The translations under genes were made by a program, and so were the position numbers. This document shows, piece after piece, positions 13,258 to 15,150 of a DNA stretch of 15,150 nt. Within the stretch, counting starts at the first letter, position 1. The number at the start of each line of letters is the position of its first letter. The notes beneath the pieces are model-generated. The model was not told the DNA's origin and did not search any database. It saw only the letters and a program-made list of their open reading frames with translations. Origin of the DNA: SIG440 sp045578305 (GTDB taxonomy: Bacteria; Bacillota; Clostridia; Monoglobales; Monoglobaceae); assembly GCA_045578305.1 (NCBI GenBank), contig JAZNKA010000034.1, forward strand, positions 1 through 15,150. Reading direction: 5' to 3'.

Positions 13258-14652
13258 ATGAAGATTTTTGATACAATTGCTGCCATTTCGACCCCTGTCG
13301 GAGTGGGCGGAATTGCCATAATCAGAATAAGCGGCGAAGATGCCGAGAATTGCGTTAATAATATAGTCTTCCCAAAATGTGGGAGGGCTATATCTTGTAT
13401 TGAGACACACAAGCTTGTTCTTTCGGACATAAAACGGGCAAGCGACAAAAGCCTGATTGACGAAGCTCTTGTTGCTGTAATGCGCGCACCGCATTCGTAC
13501 ACCGGCGAAACTGTTGTCGAGATAAATTGTCACGGCGGATATGCGGTGGCAGAGGCAGTTTTGGAAGAAGTTTTTAAGGCTGGTGCAAGACAAGCCGAAG
13601 CGGGCGAGTTTACAAGACGAGCGTTTATGAACGGCAAAACGGACCTTCTTCGTGCCGAGGCAACGATTGACCTTATCCATTCAAATTCCGAGCTGGGTCG
13701 AAACAATGCTGCAAACGTCCTTTCGGGCAAGCTTTCACAAAAGGTTGAAATCATTCGCGATAAAGCAGTTTCACTTGCGGCAAATTTGTCAGCGATTGCC
13801 GACTTTCCTGATGAAATTGATGAAATACCTGAGGATGAGCTTTTAAACAAGGTGAATGACATATCCGCAGATATCGACGACTTGCTTGAGGGCTTTAAAA
13901 AGGGCAAAATTATGCGTGATGGAATAAAAACAGTTATTGCAGGCAGACCCAATGTCGGGAAATCATCTCTTCTTAATGCACTCAGCCGGACCGAGCGCGC
14001 AATAGTGACAGATATACCGGGAACCACAAGGGATACGGTGGAAGAATATATCTCGGTCAATGGCATAGCTTTAAGGCTTATTGACACAGCAGGAATAAGA
14101 GAAAGCCAGAATTCTATCGAAAGGATAGGAATTGAAAAGGCAAAGGAAAGTATAGAAGATGCGCAGCTTTGCTTGTTTGTGATTGACGCATCAATGGGCA
14201 TATCAAATGAAGATTTGGCTATTTTTGAGCATACAAAGGACAAACCGACAATAGTTATATTAAATAAGACAGACAAGAGTCCTGCGTGCGATATCCGGGA
14301 AGTTGCTGAAAAATTGGGAATTGACAGCGGAGAATTTGTTTTGACAGCCACGCCCAAGGACGGTAAAGCTTTGGGAATAGAACTTCTTGAAGAAAGAATA
14401 TCGGGCAAATTTATGTCGGGAAATGTCTCGAAAGACGATGTGTTTATATCAAATGACCGACAAAAAGATGCACTTATTAAAGCTTCGCAGATAGCCCTGA
14501 ATATGAAAAGTTGCATAAACAATAATCTGCCAAACGATGTGCTTTATGTAGATTTGGAAGACCTTATCTCCGCCCTTGGCGAGATTACAGGCGAGACAGT
14601 ACAGGACGAAATAATAGACAAGGTGTTTGAACGCTTTTGCGTTGGCAAGTAA
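13258..14652 (+). CDS. mnmE: tRNA modification GTPase MnmE (TrmE)
   Basis: With MnmG it makes the 5-carboxymethylaminomethyl group on U34 of certain tRNAs. The 464 residues show the folate-binding N-terminal domain (DTIAAISTPVGVGGIAIIR, 5-23; GEFTRRAF, 116-123), helical parts, and an inserted G domain: GRPNVGKSS (229-237), TTRDT (256-260), DTAG (276-279) and NKTD (337-340). The C-terminus is FCVGK, with the conserved Cys. I use the ATG at 13258, 11 nt after the dnaA stop. A TTG at 13243 overlaps dnaA and has no family support. The ribosome site (AAAGG, ~15 nt away) is poor, so coupling to dnaA translation is likely. mnmG, its usual partner gene, is not in the window. Confidence 0.97.
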   Translation: MKIFDTIAAISTPVGVGGIAIIRISGEDAENCVNNIVFPKCGRAISCIETHKLVLSDIKRASDKSLIDEALVAVMRAPHSYTGETVVEINCHGGYAVAEAVLEEVFKAGARQAEAGEFTRRAFMNGKTDLLRAEATIDLIHSNSELGRNNAANVLSGKLSQKVEIIRDKAVSLAANLSAIADFPDEIDEIPEDELLNKVNDISADIDDLLEGFKKGKIMRDGIKTVIAGRPNVGKSSLLNALSRTERAIVTDIPGTTRDTVEEYISVNGIALRLIDTAGIRESQNSIERIGIEKAKESIEDAQLCLFVIDASMGISNEDLAIFEHTKDKPTIVILNKTDKSPACDIREVAEKLGIDSGEFVLTATPKDGKALGIELLEERISGKFMSGNVSKDDVFISNDRQKDALIKASQIALNMKSCINNNLPNDVLYVDLEDLISALGEITGETVQDEIIDKVFERFCVGK

Positions 14653-14671
14653 AGATAATAAAAACTTGCTT

Positions 14672-14699
14672 TTGCCTTGTTTAAAACAAATGTTAAAAT
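14672..14699 (+). promoter_or_regulatory. Possible promoter of the DnaD-domain gene
   Basis: TTGCCT (14672-14677), a 16-nt spacer and TAAAAT (14694-14699), with TGT directly before the -10. It is only moderately close to consensus; the gene may also be read from the dnaA promoter. Confidence 0.35.
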
Positions 14700-14722
14700 A
14701 CAAGGAAAAGGAACACTCGGAA

Positions 14723-15150
14723 ATGTCAGAAAAGTTTGAAATTAAATTTGAATTTATGGAGAAGTGGGGCAGATTTGTAAAGCCTGAGTATTTGCAAGTC
14801 TACCTTTATATATTATATATATGGGAAAAGGACAAAAAACTTTTGCCGGCAGGCGAGGTTGCAAAAAAAATCAGCATGGATAAAACCCTGACAGAAAATG
14901 CAATTGATTTTTGGATTACTGCAGGGGTTTTTGAAAAAAGAGGTCGCGGATATTCTATTGCAGAAGAACTTTCGGTCGATGCTTCCGACCTGGGCAAAGA
15001 GGAAAATTCGGCAAAGCTTAACTTGAGGACAAGACCCTCATACAAATCTGCCGAGATTGATGCGGCGGCGGCCAACAACAAAGCGATTGACTGTTTGTTC
15101 CGCGAGGCAGAACGGATTTTGGGCAAGATACTCAGTCCGTCGGATTTTGA
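14723..15150 (+). CDS. DnaD-domain protein, 5' part
   Basis: The frame starts at the ATG at 14723 (AAAGGAA 9 nt upstream) and is still open at the window edge, giving 142 residues. Residues ~15-80 look like a winged-helix region: a Trp/Tyr/Leu-rich helix (YLQVYLYILYIW, 23-34), then LPAGEVAKKISM (41-52), and a short FEKRGRGYSI wing (70-79). A charged linker follows. The end (IDCLFREAERILGKILSPSD, 122-141) matches the opening of DnaD/DnaB_2 domains, as found in Gram-positive helicase-loading primosome proteins and in phage replication proteins. It lies 70 nt after mnmE, near dnaA, which fits a role in replication initiation or restart. The exact role cannot be fixed without the rest of the gene. 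Confidence 0.75.
   Translation, partial: MSEKFEIKFEFMEKWGRFVKPEYLQVYLYILYIWEKDKKLLPAGEVAKKISMDKTLTENAIDFWITAGVFEKRGRGYSIAEELSVDASDLGKEENSAKLNLRTRPSYKSAEIDAAAANNKAIDCLFREAERILGKILSPSDF

Noticed and set aside
12865..13680. 271-codon antisense frame across dnaA and mnmE
   Set aside because: It crosses the junction of two well-supported genes on the other strand and has no recognisable domain.
13530..14522. 330-codon open frame antisense to mnmE
   Set aside because: It lies wholly opposite a gene with intact family motifs, is low-complexity (Ser/Ile/Leu rich), and has no convincing ribosome site; it is a codon-use shadow.
14645..14669. Possible terminator after mnmE (GCAAGT/ACTTGC)
   Set aside because: The stem is only 6 bp with a 13-base loop and a short T-run; too weak to support.
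1..15150. CRISPR arrays, transposases, integrases, tRNA or rRNA genes, toxin-antitoxin or defence genes
   Set aside because: Both strands were read; no direct-repeat array, terminal repeats, cloverleaf or relevant protein motif was found.

Overview
The window is a chromosomal segment from a low-GC Gram-positive bacterium, most likely a Clostridia-class member of the Bacillota. This rests on the rpmH-rnpA-yidD-yidC-jag block divergent from dnaA, on Shine-Dalgarno-led genes with some TTG/ATG start ambiguity, on an ArgJ-type cyclic arginine pathway with an ArgR/AhrC-like repressor, and on a DnaD-domain protein, a family concentrated in Bacillota. I cannot name a genus.

Layout. (1) Positions 1-2215, + strand: the 3' part of a long, repetitive secreted or surface-type protein whose beginning lies outside the window. 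It ends at a strong hairpin shared with the convergent gene. (2) 2284-3039, - strand: a ZIP-family metal transporter. (3) 3107-8772, - strand: a compact arginine (ornithine/citrulline) operon in the order argC-argJ-argB-argR-argD-argF, with gaps of about 19-36 nt. It starts from a well-formed promoter that overlaps ARG-box-like repeats and ends at a 13-bp hairpin. ArgC, ArgJ, ArgB and ArgD make ornithine from glutamate by the acetyl-recycling route, and ArgF makes citrulline. ArgR, encoded inside the operon, is the likely repressor. argG, argH and carAB are not in the window. (4) 8965-11593, - strand: jag, yidC, yidD, rnpA and rpmH, the conserved block for membrane insertion, RNase P and L34. 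(5) 11594-11929: a 336-nt AT-rich intergenic region with divergent promoters for rpmH and dnaA, the expected place for oriC, but with no canonical DnaA box. (6) 11930 to the end, + strand: dnaA, mnmE and the 5' part of a DnaD-domain gene that runs off the window.

The most notable points are genomic layout and regulation rather than a new enzyme system. dnaA is followed by mnmE instead of dnaN, and the place where mnmE usually sits (after jag) is taken by the arginine operon, which suggests rearrangement around the origin. The argC control region has two ARG-box-like sites as the arms of a perfect 14-bp inverted repeat around the -35 element, plus a third site just after the predicted transcription start. 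I saw no mobile elements, CRISPR arrays, tRNAs, rRNAs or defence systems, and no clear candidate for an undescribed system.
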